In this document: positions 16,739 to 27,619 of the stretch, piece by piece | Layout of the letters: every line of letters starts with the position of its first letter | Numbering within the stretch: the stretch's first letter is position 1 | Assembly: GCF_946227985.1 (NCBI RefSeq) | Contig: NZ_CAMKGL010000001.1 | Location: 1,302,001-1,366,000, forward strand | Length of the DNA stretch: 64,000 bases | Direction of reading: 5' to 3' | Origin: Serratia quinivorans | Lineage (GTDB): Bacteria; Pseudomonadota; Gammaproteobacteria; Enterobacterales; Enterobacteriaceae | Program-made: the position numbers and the translations under genes | The notes under the pieces: generated by a model | What the model was told of the DNA's origin: nothing | Databases searched by the model: none | What the model saw: only the letters and a program-made list of their open reading frames with translations

Positions 16739-17797
16739 TTAACCCTGGCTGACCCGCGATGCCGCCGGGGCCACCACTTCACCCTCCGCCACCACCGTCT
16801 TGCCGTCCAGACTGATGTCGCAATGACGTAGCGCTATATCCATATGGCACGGGGTTTTGCGCGTGCCGCCGACTTCGGTATTCGGCCCGGTGGAAAACAG
16901 GAAATTGCCATAGAAAGCGCGGGCATCCATACACATACCGTCGTTTTTATCGTGCAGCCCCATCGCCGTCCACTGCGCACGCGGCTGCAAGCCCCAGCCG
17001 ATATGCGAAATGCCATACACCTCAGGATCGTTGAAATACTTCATGTACTCCCGCAGATATTCCGCCTCGAAGCCACCGTGAATGCGCGTCACAAAACCTT
17101 TGTCGATCTCCAGCGTTATGCGTTCACGCGCGTAGCTCTTGAACGGCAGCAGGATATCGCCCACCTCCAGTACCAGCACCCCTTCTGCCTGTTCTTCATT
17201 TGGCCAGGTGAACAGGAAACCGCTCGGCCAGTGATCCCAGCGCCCCGGTTCGTCGGCAAAGCCGTATTCGGTCACCGTTGGGTACTGCCCCAGTGGCGCA
17301 CGGAAGTCACTGCCGGCGGCTGACTTGACCTGCATCAGCCTGGCCTGCTCCAGCACTTCGGCGGCGGCCAGCACCCGCGCTTTATCTTCGGCATTAGGCA
17401 ACATCCGCGCCAACACCTCCGGCGGCTCGACGGCCAGCAGAATGCGCGTGCCGGTTTTCAGGATCTGCTCCTGTTCCGGCGAATGCAGCAACATCATGGT
17501 GTCGACGATCAGATCGGCCGCCTCCAATGCACGTTGTGCCGCTGGGTTACCGGTCAGTGCCGTATCGCCACAGTAAGCCGTCATGTCATTGCCCATGGCG
17601 CGCGGATGGTTGAACGACGGCAGTTCTACCGCGTAAACCTTGGCACCCAGGCGCAGTGCTGCATCGGTGGCGGCGCGCACCGTCCGCGCATCGGAATAGT
17701 GACTTTTCAGGATTGCCACGCTTTGCGAAGCATCAACCTTCGACAGCGTAAGCACCTGTTCGAACAGTTGAGCCAACTGACTATCATTGACCGCCAT
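16739..17797 (-). CDS. nicX: 2,5-dihydroxypyridine 5,6-dioxygenase
   Basis: 352 residues. Cleaves 2,5-dihydroxypyridine to N-formylmaleamate with O2 and Fe(II). The iron ligands reported for P. putida NicX fall at the same numbers here: H265 (GISHIGW), H318 and D320 (PCHMDIA). The fold is related to M29 aminopeptidases. The ATG at 17797 has AGGAG upstream. It diverges from nicC across a 327-bp control region and is followed by nicR. The identification is firm because of the residue agreement and complete pathway context. Confidence 0.94.
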   Translation of the reverse strand: MAVNDSQLAQLFEQVLTLSKVDASQSVAILKSHYSDARTVRAATDAALRLGAKVYAVELPSFNHPRAMGNDMTAYCGDTALTGNPAAQRALEAADLIVDTMMLLHSPEQEQILKTGTRILLAVEPPEVLARMLPNAEDKARVLAAAEVLEQARLMQVKSAAGSDFRAPLGQYPTVTEYGFADEPGRWDHWPSGFLFTWPNEEQAEGVLVLEVGDILLPFKSYARERITLEIDKGFVTRIHGGFEAEYLREYMKYFNDPEVYGISHIGWGLQPRAQWTAMGLHDKNDGMCMDARAFYGNFLFSTGPNTEVGGTRKTPCHMDIALRHCDISLDGKTVVAEGEVVAPAASRVSQG

Positions 17798-17853
17798 GGT
17801 GTATCTCCTGTCTCGCTAAGGGGGGTCGACGCACCTGGCATCGATGAGGTTAT

Positions 17854-18038
17854 TTTGCACAAATTAAAGTGATCACACTCTTTTAAACATCTAGACCAAA
17901 ATCAATCGGGAAGCAAGCCCCCGTTTCCAGCCATAAGAAAACCCTATTTAAAGCCCTGTGCATCCTGCTGTTAACATGAGTTTAACAGTAATCGCCGCTA
18001 AATTAGCGTGAGCAAGATCTAAATTAACACTTGTGCAA
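17854..18038. promoter_or_regulatory. Divergent nicX/nicC control region with paired inverted motifs
   Basis: The gene-free stretch 17798-18124 carries TTGCACAAATTAA at 17854-17866 near nicX and TTAACACTTGTGCAA at 18024-18038 near nicC. TTGCACAA and TTGTGCAA are reverse complements, so the two sites face opposite promoters. Between them, CTGTTAA (17968-17974) and TTAACAG (17982-17988) form an inverted repeat with a 7-bp spacer. These are candidate NicR sites; no binding motif was confirmed. Confidence 0.5.
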
Positions 18039-18067
18039 CTTTGCGTTATTTAGCGTATACACTATAA

Positions 18068-20067
<2,000 letters not shown>

Positions 20068-20083
20068 TCAAGGAGCCTTTGTC

Positions 20084-20836
20084 ATGAGCAAAAATTACCG
20101 TATCGGCCAGATAGTGCCCAGTTCCAACACCACGATGGAAACCGAGATCCCGGCGATGCTGACCGCACGCCAGTTGATCCGTCCGGAACGCTTTACCTTT
20201 CACTCCAGCCGCATGCGCATGAAGCACGTCAGCAAGGCGGAACTGGCGGCGATGGACGCCGAATCAGACCGCTGCGCACTGGAGCTTTCCGACGCGCAGG
20301 TCGACGTACTGGGCTATGCCTGCCTGGTGGCAATTATGTCGATGGGCCTGGGCTATCACCGTGAATCCCAGACCCGACTGGCGCAGGTTACCCGGGACAA
20401 CAACGCCGCGGCCCCGGTGATCAGCAGCGCCGGTGCGTTGGTCAACGGCCTGAAGGTGCTGGGTGCCAAACGCATTGCGCTGGTGGCCCCCTACATGAAG
20501 CCGCTGACCCAAATGGTGGTGGACTATATCGAGCACGAAGGCATTGAGGTCAAGGTCTGGCGCGCGCTTGAGATCGCCGACAATCTGGCGGTAGGTCGCC
20601 ATGATCCGGCCAATCTGCCGGGCATTGTCGCCGAGATGGATCTGAGCGATGTCGACGCTATCGTGCTGTCCGCCTGCGTACAAATGCCGTCCTTACCGGC
20701 AGTCGCCACCGTGGAGGCACAAACCGGCAAGCCCGTGCTGACCGCCGCCATCGCCACCACCTACGCCATGCTGACCGCACTGGAGCTGGAACCGATCGTT
20801 CCCGGTGCCGGGGCTCTGCTTTCCGGCGCTTATTAA
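20084..20836 (+). CDS. nicE: Maleate cis-trans isomerase
   Basis: 250 residues, the same length as the Pseudomonas enzyme. A member of the Asp/Glu racemase superfamily with two catalytic cysteines, here C80 (GYACLVAIMSMG) and C198 (SACVQMPSL). It isomerises maleate to fumarate, the last step of the nic pathway, feeding the TCA cycle. The start MSKNYRIGQIVPSSNTTMET is the usual N-terminus of the family. It lies between nicD and nicF with short spacers. Confidence 0.93.
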   Translation: MSKNYRIGQIVPSSNTTMETEIPAMLTARQLIRPERFTFHSSRMRMKHVSKAELAAMDAESDRCALELSDAQVDVLGYACLVAIMSMGLGYHRESQTRLAQVTRDNNAAAPVISSAGALVNGLKVLGAKRIALVAPYMKPLTQMVVDYIEHEGIEVKVWRALEIADNLAVGRHDPANLPGIVAEMDLSDVDAIVLSACVQMPSLPAVATVEAQTGKPVLTAAIATTYAMLTALELEPIVPGAGALLSGAY

Positions 20837-20845
20837 GGACGCAAA

Positions 20846-21481
20846 ATGGCAGCCGATAATTCACTTACCGATAACTACCAGGGCGTTTGGGGCAACCGCA
20901 TCGGTTTTGGCCAACGTCCGGCCCTGTTGATGGTCGACTTTATGCAGGGTTACACCACCGAGGGTGCGCCGTTGTTCGCTCCCGGCGTGGTCAGCGCGGT
21001 CGAGGAATGCGTAGCCCTGCTGGCAACCGCACGCCAGGCAGGAGTTCCGGTGATCCACACCAATATCCGCTATCATGCAGGGCATTTTGCCGATGGCGGT
21101 ATCTGGGTAAAAAAAGCACCGGTTATGAAGGACATGGTGGAAGGTAATCCGCTGGCGGCGTTCTGCCCGCAGGTGGCCCCGCTGACCACGGAGGTGGTGC
21201 TGACCAAGCAGTACGCCAGCGCCTTTTTTGGCACCTCGCTGGCCCCGATGCTGGTGGCGCTCGGCATCGATACCCTGCTGCTGGCCGGCTGTTCCACCAG
21301 TGGTTGTATCCGCGCCAGCGCGGTAGACGCGGTGCAACACGGGTTTCGCACCATCGTGGTACGTGAATGTGTCGGCGATCGCCATCCTGGCCCACATGAA
21401 GCCAACCTGTTCGACATCGACAGTAAATACGGCGACGTCGTGACCAAACAGGAGACTATCGCCTATCTGAAACGGTTGTAA
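20846..21481 (+). CDS. nicF: Maleamate amidohydrolase
   Basis: 211 residues of the isochorismatase-like hydrolase family. The catalytic triad is visible as D31 (LMVDFMQGY), K121 (VLTKQYAS) and C154 (STSGCIRAS). It hydrolyses maleamate to maleate and ammonia. AAGGACG precedes ATG 20846, nine bases after the nicE stop. A 145-bp spacer to nicT follows, holding a small CCGCCC/GGGCGG hairpin (21545-21562) and the nicT ribosome binding site but no gene. Confidence 0.93.
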   Translation: MAADNSLTDNYQGVWGNRIGFGQRPALLMVDFMQGYTTEGAPLFAPGVVSAVEECVALLATARQAGVPVIHTNIRYHAGHFADGGIWVKKAPVMKDMVEGNPLAAFCPQVAPLTTEVVLTKQYASAFFGTSLAPMLVALGIDTLLLAGCSTSGCIRASAVDAVQHGFRTIVVRECVGDRHPGPHEANLFDIDSKYGDVVTKQETIAYLKRL

Positions 21482-21626
21482 TCCAGAGCTTCACCTGCAC
21501 GGAGTGCTGAAAAATCAAGAAGGTGCGACAAGCGCCTCAGGTGACCGCCCGAGACAGGGCGGCTTCCAAGCAAACACACAACGCTCCTCCTCCGGAGGCC
21601 ACTATGCACCACCTGGAGACATCATC

Positions 21627-22934
21627 ATGGCCATTGTTGAAACCCCGTTAGCCGGGAAAGCGGGCGCAGAATCGCTTCTGTACCGCAAAATCACCTGGAA
21701 GCTGATCCCATTCCTCTGTCTGTGATATTTGGCCGCCTACCTCGACCGCATCAATGTCGGGCTGGCCAAGCTGCAGATGGCCGACCAACTGCAACTGAGT
21801 GAAGCGGCCTTCGGTCTGGGGGCCGGGCTATTTTTTGTCGGCTATATCCTGTTTGAGGTGCCGAGCAACCTGATCCTGCAACGGGTCGGTGCCAAGGTGT
21901 GGATTGCCCGCATCATGATCACCTGGGGCCTGCTTTCCGCCTGCACCATGTTCGTCACCACCCCCAATCAGTTTTACGTCATCCGCTTTCTGCTCGGCGT
22001 GGCGGAGGCCGGTTTTCTGCCCGGCGTGCTGTATTACCTGACGCTGTGGTTCCCGACTTACCGTCGCGGCCGCATTATTGCGTTATTCATGATTGGCCTG
22101 CCGCTGTCGAGCGTGCTCGGTGGCCCGATTTCCGGCTGGATCATGGGGCATTTTGATATGCGCCACGGGCTGCACGGCTGGCAATGGCTGTTCCTGCTGG
22201 AAGGTATCCCCAGCGTGCTGTTGGGTATATTGACGTTCTGGGTGTTACCGAACCATTTCCGGCAGGCCAAATGGTTATCCGAGGAAGAAAAACAGCGTAT
22301 TGCCGAGGATTTGGCTAGAGACGACGCCGAAGCCAGCCACAGTAAACACAGCTTCCGCGACGGCTTTTTTAACCTCAAGGTCTGGATGCTCGGCGGCATT
22401 GACTTCTCGATCCTGCTCAGTGCCTATGCGATGGGATTCTGGATGCCGACCTTTATCAAAACCGCCGGGGTAACCGACATTACCACCATCGGTATGCTGA
22501 CCGCGCTACCGAGCGTCGCCGCCCTGTTGGGGATGCTGGCGATCGGCACCAGCTCGGATCGGATGCGTGAGCGGCGCTGGCATATCATAGTGCCGTTTAT
22601 TGTCGGCGCGATGGCGATGGCCGCCAGCACCTTCTTCACGCATAGCGTGATCGCCACGGTGTTGTTGTTCTCTGTCGCCCAGGCCGCGATCATCGGTGCG
22701 GTGCCGGTGTTCTTCAGCCTGCCCGCCACCTTCCTGCGGGGTACCGCAGCGGCGACCGGCTTCGCGCTGGCCTGCTCGTTAGCCAATATTGCCGGGTTGG
22801 TGAGTAATTCGCTGATGGGTCTGGCGCTGGATCTGACCGGCAAAAGCGGTGGCGCACTCTGGGCGTTCGCCGGTTGCCTGCTGTTAAGTTCGTTACTGGT
22901 GGTCGCTCTGCCGGCCAAGGTGGTTAACCGCTGA
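21627..22934 (+). pseudogene. nicT: Nicotinate MFS transporter with in-frame UGA at codon 33
   Basis: From ATG 21627 (GGAG upstream) the reading frame gives MAIVETPLAGKAGAESLLYR and continues to LIPFLCL. A TGA stands at 21723-21725, and the same frame then resumes YLAAYLDRINVGLAKLQM and runs unbroken to 22934. Without that stop it would be a 435-residue MFS carrier of the NicT/phthalate-permease type. In the Pseudomonas homologue the position is Cys by recollection, so one base change (TGC or TGT to TGA) explains it. A TTG at 21729 or a later codon could restart but would lose part of the first membrane helix. Either the gene is newly broken, or it is read through, or the base is a sequencing error. 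Confidence 0.85.
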
Positions 22935-22940
22935 GGTGTT

Positions 22941-22960
22941 GGGCTCCGTTCGCGGAGCCC
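22941..22960. terminator. Bidirectional terminator hairpin (UUCG loop)
   Basis: GGGCTCCG, TTCG, CGGAGCCC: an 8-bp perfect stem with the stable UUCG tetraloop, lying 6 bp after the nicT stop and 3 bp before the stop of the convergent lipoprotein gene. No long U run is present on either side. Confidence 0.7.
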
Positions 22961-22963
22961 GGC

Positions 22964-24169
22964 TTATTGGCAGGTGAAATGCCCGTCCGCCGCTTCGCCC
23001 ATACGCTGCAGCAGGCGATGACCAATATTGTTGCTCCAGTTGAAGCTGTTTTGCAGCACCACTACCGCCGTTTTATGGCGCAGATCCAGCCCGATGTAAC
23101 TGGAATAGCCGCCGATAAATCCCACCTGATAGGTAATTTGCTGGCTACCTACGTCGTCGACCACCCAGGCGATGGCAGCCGCCTCTTTACTGCGTGCAAA
23201 ATGCACGGTCAGCGAGTCTTTCAGCGCCTGATCCAATGCCGCAGAACCGGTCGGGACAAAATGCGCCTGCGCATAGCGCAACAAATCGTCGGCGTCGGTA
23301 TACAGCCCGGCGGCACCTATCATGTAGGACGAAAACTGCCAATCGGGCACCGGTTGCCCACGCCGAATAAACTTGGGCTGATCGCCGGCATGGCCAATAG
23401 CCCGCTGCGCGTAGCCCGGTAACTGCTGTGCATCGTAACTGGTGTGGGTCAGCCCCAATGGCTGGAGGATGTTTTCCGTCGTCAGGCGATCGACGGTTTT
23501 GCCGGTGCGTCGTTGCAGAATGTAATCGAGCAGCGCATAGCCCAGATTGGAATAGCGCGGCGCTTGCTCCGCCGGAGCTTTAAAAAAGGCCAGGTCATCG
23601 AGGACTTTTGGCGTATCCAGCGAGCCATAAAAATTATCGCCGGTAAACAGGTAGCGGACAAAGGCACCCAGCATTTCCGGCGTCATCATCTGACGTGGCA
23701 GACCCGAGGTATGGGTCACCAACTGCAGCAAGGTGATGTTGGCCGCATCCTTGCTGAGCAAGGTACCCGGCGGCAGTAAGGTTGCAAGCGTATCGTCCCA
23801 ATGCAGCACGCCCTTGTTGACCAACACCACCGTGACTTCGGCAATAAATCCCTTGCTGACCGACCCCACGGCAAACAGCGTGTTGCCGTTGACCGGATAG
23901 CGCTGCTGCGCATCGGTCACGCCGTAACCATAGGTGCGCGCTTGCCCGTCCGCCGTCAATACGCCCACCACCAATCCCGGCGTCTGCCCGCTGTCGACTA
24001 TCGGCCATGCCAGGCTATCGACCTCGGCCTGCAGGTCCGCACTGCACGCCAAACGCCGGCTTTCCAACGGTGATGTGTCGGTTGGCATGCGTGACAGCGT
24101 GCCACAGGCTGAAAGCAGCAATGGCATAATCAAAGCAAAACAGCGCGTTAGGAGGATTCTTATCTTCAT
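22964..24169 (-). CDS. Beta-lactamase-related serine hydrolase, lipoprotein
   Basis: 401 residues. The N-terminus has a signal with lipobox LLLSAC (acylated Cys near 22), so the protein should be membrane-tethered. The class C beta-lactamase/DD-peptidase fold is shown by SVSK (nucleophile Ser and Lys) in AVGSVSKGFIAEV and by YSN in APRYSNLGYALL. The C-terminal region has VGFIGGYSS in place of a canonical KTG box. That makes it more likely a peptidase or esterase acting on cell-wall or small ester substrates than a true beta-lactamase. Convergent with the nic operon; no regulator adjoins it. Confidence 0.78.
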   Translation of the reverse strand: MKIRILLTRCFALIMPLLLSACGTLSRMPTDTSPLESRRLACSADLQAEVDSLAWPIVDSGQTPGLVVGVLTADGQARTYGYGVTDAQQRYPVNGNTLFAVGSVSKGFIAEVTVVLVNKGVLHWDDTLATLLPPGTLLSKDAANITLLQLVTHTSGLPRQMMTPEMLGAFVRYLFTGDNFYGSLDTPKVLDDLAFFKAPAEQAPRYSNLGYALLDYILQRRTGKTVDRLTTENILQPLGLTHTSYDAQQLPGYAQRAIGHAGDQPKFIRRGQPVPDWQFSSYMIGAAGLYTDADDLLRYAQAHFVPTGSAALDQALKDSLTVHFARSKEAAAIAWVVDDVGSQQITYQVGFIGGYSSYIGLDLRHKTAVVVLQNSFNWSNNIGHRLLQRMGEAADGHFTCQ

Positions 24170-24233
24170 TGCTCACGGGCCAAAAAATAATCGGCGCATG
24201 ATAAACCATCACTCCGGCTATGTCCCCATGGAA

Positions 24234-24265
24234 TAAAAAAAGGACGCAAGCAAACTTGCGTCCTT
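24234..24265 (-). terminator. Rho-independent terminator
   Basis: AAGGACGCAAG (24240-24250), CAAA, CTTGCGTCCTT (24255-24265): an 11-bp perfect stem. The A run at 24234-24240 is a U tract on the minus strand, so it would end transcripts from the M3 peptidase gene, although about 250 bp past its stop. On the plus strand TTAATTT follows, giving weak two-way function. Confidence 0.75.
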
Positions 24266-24330
24266 AATTTGATGACAAAGTTGTTTTTGAACCCGAGATA
24301 CCCGGGCCTAGCGCACCGAGGGGCCATTAT

Positions 24331-24416
24331 GGGACACGTCCATGTGTCCCACCCTACGGGCCGACTGGAAGTCGTTCCAATTTGCTCCCGGCAAATTGGT
24401 CGGCAGCTAAAGCTGC
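24331..24416. repeat. Cluster of four adjacent palindromes
   Basis: The gap 24266-24512 has no gene but holds GGGACAC/GTGTCCC (24331-24350), CGACT/AGTCG (24362-24374), CCAATTTGC/GCAAATTGG (24377-24399) and GCAGCT/AGCTGC (24403-24416) within 86 bp. Tandem hairpins of this density look like an intergenic repetitive element of the BIME/REP kind rather than a single operator. I cannot place it in a named family. Confidence 0.5.
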
Positions 24417-24512
24417 TACGACCCCTTCGCTACGCTCTCCCTCATAACGAACTTGGTTAAACGTCTGACAACGGGTAGAGCATCAAACAGCCTCAGCACC
24501 CAACGTAGCCTA

Positions 24513-26714
24513 TTACTGGTCTTTCAGGCCCCGGTTAATCAGCATCGGCTCAATGCTTGGCGCTTTGCCGCGCCAGTCGATGTAGAGTTTTTCCAGATCC
24601 TGGCTGTTGCCGCGCGACAGGATCATATTGCGGAAACGCTGGCCGTTCTCTGCGGTCAGGCCGCCATGTTCGGTGAACCACTGGAAGGCGTCATCCGCCA
24701 GCATTTCGGTCCACAGATAGGCGTAATAGCCGGCAGCATAGCCGTTACCCCAAATGTGCTTGAAGTAGCTGGAGCGATAGCGCGGCGGCACATAACTGAG
24801 ATCGATTTTGTCTTTCATCAGCGATTCGGCCTCGAACTTGTCCACGTCCTGCTGCGGCTGATCGGCGCTCAACATATGCCAGTGCATGTCCAGCAGTGCC
24901 GCAGACAGCAGCTCGGTCATGTCATAACCTTTGTTGAACTTGTCGGCCTTTTTGATTTTGTCGACCAGTTCCTGCGGCATGGCTTCACCGGTTTTGTAAT
25001 GCTTGGCGAAGTGGGCAAAGACTTTCGGATCGCTGGCCCAGTGCTCGTTAAACTGCGATGGGAACTCAACGAAGTCACGGGCAGTGTTGGTGCCGGACAG
25101 GCTTGGATACTCCTGATCGGCAAACATGCCGTGCAGCGCATGACCAAATTCGTGGAACATGGTGATCACATCATCGTACGACAACAACGCAGGCTGGCCC
25201 GGCGCCGGTTTGGTGAAGTTGGCGACGTTGTAAATCACCGGTTTGGTGCCTTTCAGCTTCGATTGTTCGACAAAGTTGCTCATCCAGGCGCCACCGCCCT
25301 TGTTGTCGCGTTTAAAGAAGTCGGTATAGAACAGCGCCAACGATTTGCCGTCTTTATCGAACACCTCATAAACCCGCACGTCCGGCTGATAAACCGGGAT
25401 GTCCTTGCGCTCTTTAAAGCTGATGCCGTACAGCAGGTTGGCGGCATAAAACACGCCGTTGTTCAGCACGTTATTCAGCTCAAAGTAAGGTTTGATCTGC
25501 GACTCATCCAAATCGTATTTGGCTTTGCGCACCTGTTCAGCGTAGAACTGCCAGTCCCAGGCCTCGACCTTGAAATTGCCTTTCTGCTGGTCGATGACCG
25601 CCTGAATATCTTTGGCTTCACGTTCGGCGCGCGCGGTCGCCGCCGGAACGATATTGCGCATAAAGCTCAGCGCCGCATCTGGGGTCTTGGCCATCTGGTT
25701 TTGCAGCTTCCAGGCCGCATAGTTCGGGAAGCCCAGCAGTTTGGCCTGCTCGGCACGAACTTTAGCCAGACGAGCAAGGGTCTGGCGGGTGTCGTTAGCA
25801 TCGCCCTTTTCCGCACGGTTCCACGAAGCATCAAACAGGGCCTTGCGGGTCTCGCGGTTTTTCAGGCTCTGCAATTCCGGCTGTTGGGTGGTGTTTTGCA
25901 ACACCAGCAGCCACTGTTTATCCAGCTTGCGTTCGCCGGCCGCCTGGGCCGCCGCCGCCAGTTCGCTTTCCGACAGGCCGTCCAGCTTGCCTTTGTCAGC
26001 GATCGCCAATGCGCCATCTTTGGTCGCCGCCAACAGTTTGTTGGAGAACTGCGTGCTCAGCGTTGCCGCTTCCTGGTTCAGCGCCTTAAGTTTGGTTTTA
26101 TCGGCGTCGGACAGATTGGCCCCCGCCAGCTCAAAGTTCTTATAGGTCACTTCTACCAGTCGGCGCGATTCCGCATCCAGTTTTAACGCGTCGCGCTGTT
26201 GATAAACCGCCTTGATGCGGGCAAACAGCTTGCTGTTGAGCATGATGGCGTCATCCAGCGCCGCCAGCTTCGGCGAGCTTTGCTCATCGAGTTTTTGCAA
26301 CCCGTCGCTGGTGTTGGCCGAGGTCATGGCGCCAAAAACGTTCATCACTCGCGACAGCAGCGCGCCACTTTGTTCCATTGCCACAAAGGTATTTTTAAAA
26401 TCAGGCTTGGCCGGGTTATTGGCAATCTTCTCAATCTCTTCCAGCTTCTGCTTGATGCCCGCATCAATCGCCGGGGCATAATCGCTTTCTTTGATTAGAT
26501 TGAACGGCGGCGCCTGGAATGGCAGACGGCTTTGATAGAAGAACGGGTTTTGGTTCTTTTTGTTGTCGTGTTGGTTAGCTTCACCGGTCACGTTAGCCTC
26601 CTTCGCCTGGCCACTTGGCAACGCGCTATGGTCCGCGTGCGGGTTGGTTTCTGCTGCCTGTGCCTGCGTGCCCAGCGCCATGCCGATCGCCAACACCAAT
26701 GTCGATAAACGCAT
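24513..26714 (-). CDS. dcp: Exported M3-family dipeptidyl carboxypeptidase
   Basis: 733 residues from ATG 26714 (GGAGGAG upstream). An oligopeptidase of the Dcp/OpdA type that releases C-terminal dipeptides. The zinc motif HEFGH falls at 522-526 (longest-ORF numbering, one more than from this start), with a third ligand Glu 29 residues after the first His, in RDFVEFPSQ. A clear signal peptide (MRLSTLVLAIGMALGTQAQA) predicts a periplasmic enzyme, unlike cytoplasmic E. coli Dcp. A polar Asn/His/Lys-rich linker follows the signal. The gene is monocistronic. The symbol reflects family resemblance; the exported form may deserve its own name. Confidence 0.83.
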   Translation of the reverse strand: MRLSTLVLAIGMALGTQAQAAETNPHADHSALPSGQAKEANVTGEANQHDNKKNQNPFFYQSRLPFQAPPFNLIKESDYAPAIDAGIKQKLEEIEKIANNPAKPDFKNTFVAMEQSGALLSRVMNVFGAMTSANTSDGLQKLDEQSSPKLAALDDAIMLNSKLFARIKAVYQQRDALKLDAESRRLVEVTYKNFELAGANLSDADKTKLKALNQEAATLSTQFSNKLLAATKDGALAIADKGKLDGLSESELAAAAQAAGERKLDKQWLLVLQNTTQQPELQSLKNRETRKALFDASWNRAEKGDANDTRQTLARLAKVRAEQAKLLGFPNYAAWKLQNQMAKTPDAALSFMRNIVPAATARAEREAKDIQAVIDQQKGNFKVEAWDWQFYAEQVRKAKYDLDESQIKPYFELNNVLNNGVFYAANLLYGISFKERKDIPVYQPDVRVYEVFDKDGKSLALFYTDFFKRDNKGGGAWMSNFVEQSKLKGTKPVIYNVANFTKPAPGQPALLSYDDVITMFHEFGHALHGMFADQEYPSLSGTNTARDFVEFPSQFNEHWASDPKVFAHFAKHYKTGEAMPQELVDKIKKADKFNKGYDMTELLSAALLDMHWHMLSADQPQQDVDKFEAESLMKDKIDLSYVPPRYRSSYFKHIWGNGYAAGYYAYLWTEMLADDAFQWFTEHGGLTAENGQRFRNMILSRGNSQDLEKLYIDWRGKAPSIEPMLINRGLKDQ

Positions 26715-26854
26715 CAAATCGAAACTCCTCCATGTCCACAGAATAATGTCGCGGAGAGCTCATCTCCCCTTGAGTCACATCCTAGCTTAGGCGCAGTTGG
26801 CAGATTGAGCAAAAACAAGTGATTAGCCAGACTTAACGCAACTCATAAAGAAGG

Positions 26855-27619
26855 TTAACCGCCATAGCAGGCAATGATCTCTCCGGCCACTGCGACTGCA
26901 ATCTCGGCCGGTAGTTTGCCTTTAACGTCCGGTAATCCCAGCGGGCAGCGCATGCCGGCGATCGCCGCTTCGCTGATGCCGCGCTGGCCGAGTTTATATT
27001 CGAAGCGTTTGCGTTTGGTCAGCGAGCCGATCAGGCCGAAGTAACCGGCATCGCCACGGCGTAAAATCCGTTCCGCCAGCGCCAGATCCAGCGCGTGGTC
27101 GTGGGTCATGACGATGAAATAACTGCCCGGCGGCATGGCGTCGACGATTTCCAGCGGTTCTTCGCAAACGTCTTGTTGTACCCCGACCGGGATAAACGCC
27201 GGGAACTCCGCCGCACGGCCATCAATCCAGCGTACCCGGCACGGCAGTGTGGCGAGGATATTGACCAGAGCGCGTCCGACATGCCCGGCGCCAAACAGCG
27301 CAATTTGCGGGCGTGGCGGGATCAAGGGTTCGAACAGCACGCTGGTGGTACCGCCACAGCACTGTCCAAGGCGTGCCGCCAGCGGAAAACGTTCCAGCCG
27401 CAGCGTGGCCGCCCCTTGCTGTAGCATTTCGCGGGCAATCGCCAGCGCCTGGAACTCCAGGTGCCCGCCGCCAATGGTGTTAACCGCCCGTTCGGCCGCA
27501 ACCAACATTTTGGTCCCGCGATTGCGCGGTGTGGAACCCAGTTCATCCACCAGCGTCACCAGTACGCAGGGCTCTCCGCGCCGTCGCAGGTCGGCCAGTG
27601 CCTCAATCCACTCATCCAT
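26855..27619 (-). CDS. xdhC: Xanthine dehydrogenase accessory protein
   Basis: 254 residues. The XdhC/CoxI N-terminal part has LVTLVDELGSTPRNRGTKMLV and GGGHLEF, followed by a Rossmann domain with LFGAGHVGRALV. XdhC proteins bind Mo cofactor, assist its sulfuration and insert it into XdhB. The ATG overlaps the xdhB stop by 8 bp, and it is the last gene of guaD-xdhA-xdhB-xdhC. It is the only XdhC-type maturation gene in the window, although three Mo hydroxylases are encoded here. Confidence 0.9.
   Translation of the reverse strand: MDEWIEALADLRRRGEPCVLVTLVDELGSTPRNRGTKMLVAAERAVNTIGGGHLEFQALAIAREMLQQGAATLRLERFPLAARLGQCCGGTTSVLFEPLIPPRPQIALFGAGHVGRALVNILATLPCRVRWIDGRAAEFPAFIPVGVQQDVCEEPLEIVDAMPPGSYFIVMTHDHALDLALAERILRRGDAGYFGLIGSLTKRKRFEYKLGQRGISEAAIAGMRCPLGLPDVKGKLPAEIAVAVAGEIIACYGG

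Noticed and set aside
21723-21725. UGA in nicT as a selenocysteine codon
   Set aside because: No SECIS-like stem was evident just downstream, and MFS carriers are not known selenoproteins; nonsense mutation or sequencing error is simpler.
22964-24169. Calling the lipoprotein hydrolase a beta-lactamase
   Set aside because: It has SVSK and YSN but no KTG box, and a true ampC with all motifs is present at 60.2-61.3 kb.
24453-26186. 577-codon open frame on the plus strand opposite the M3 peptidase gene
   Set aside because: It is antisense to an intact gene with catalytic motifs. Its translation is His/Arg/Gln/Phe-rich without domain pattern, and there is no ribosome binding site.
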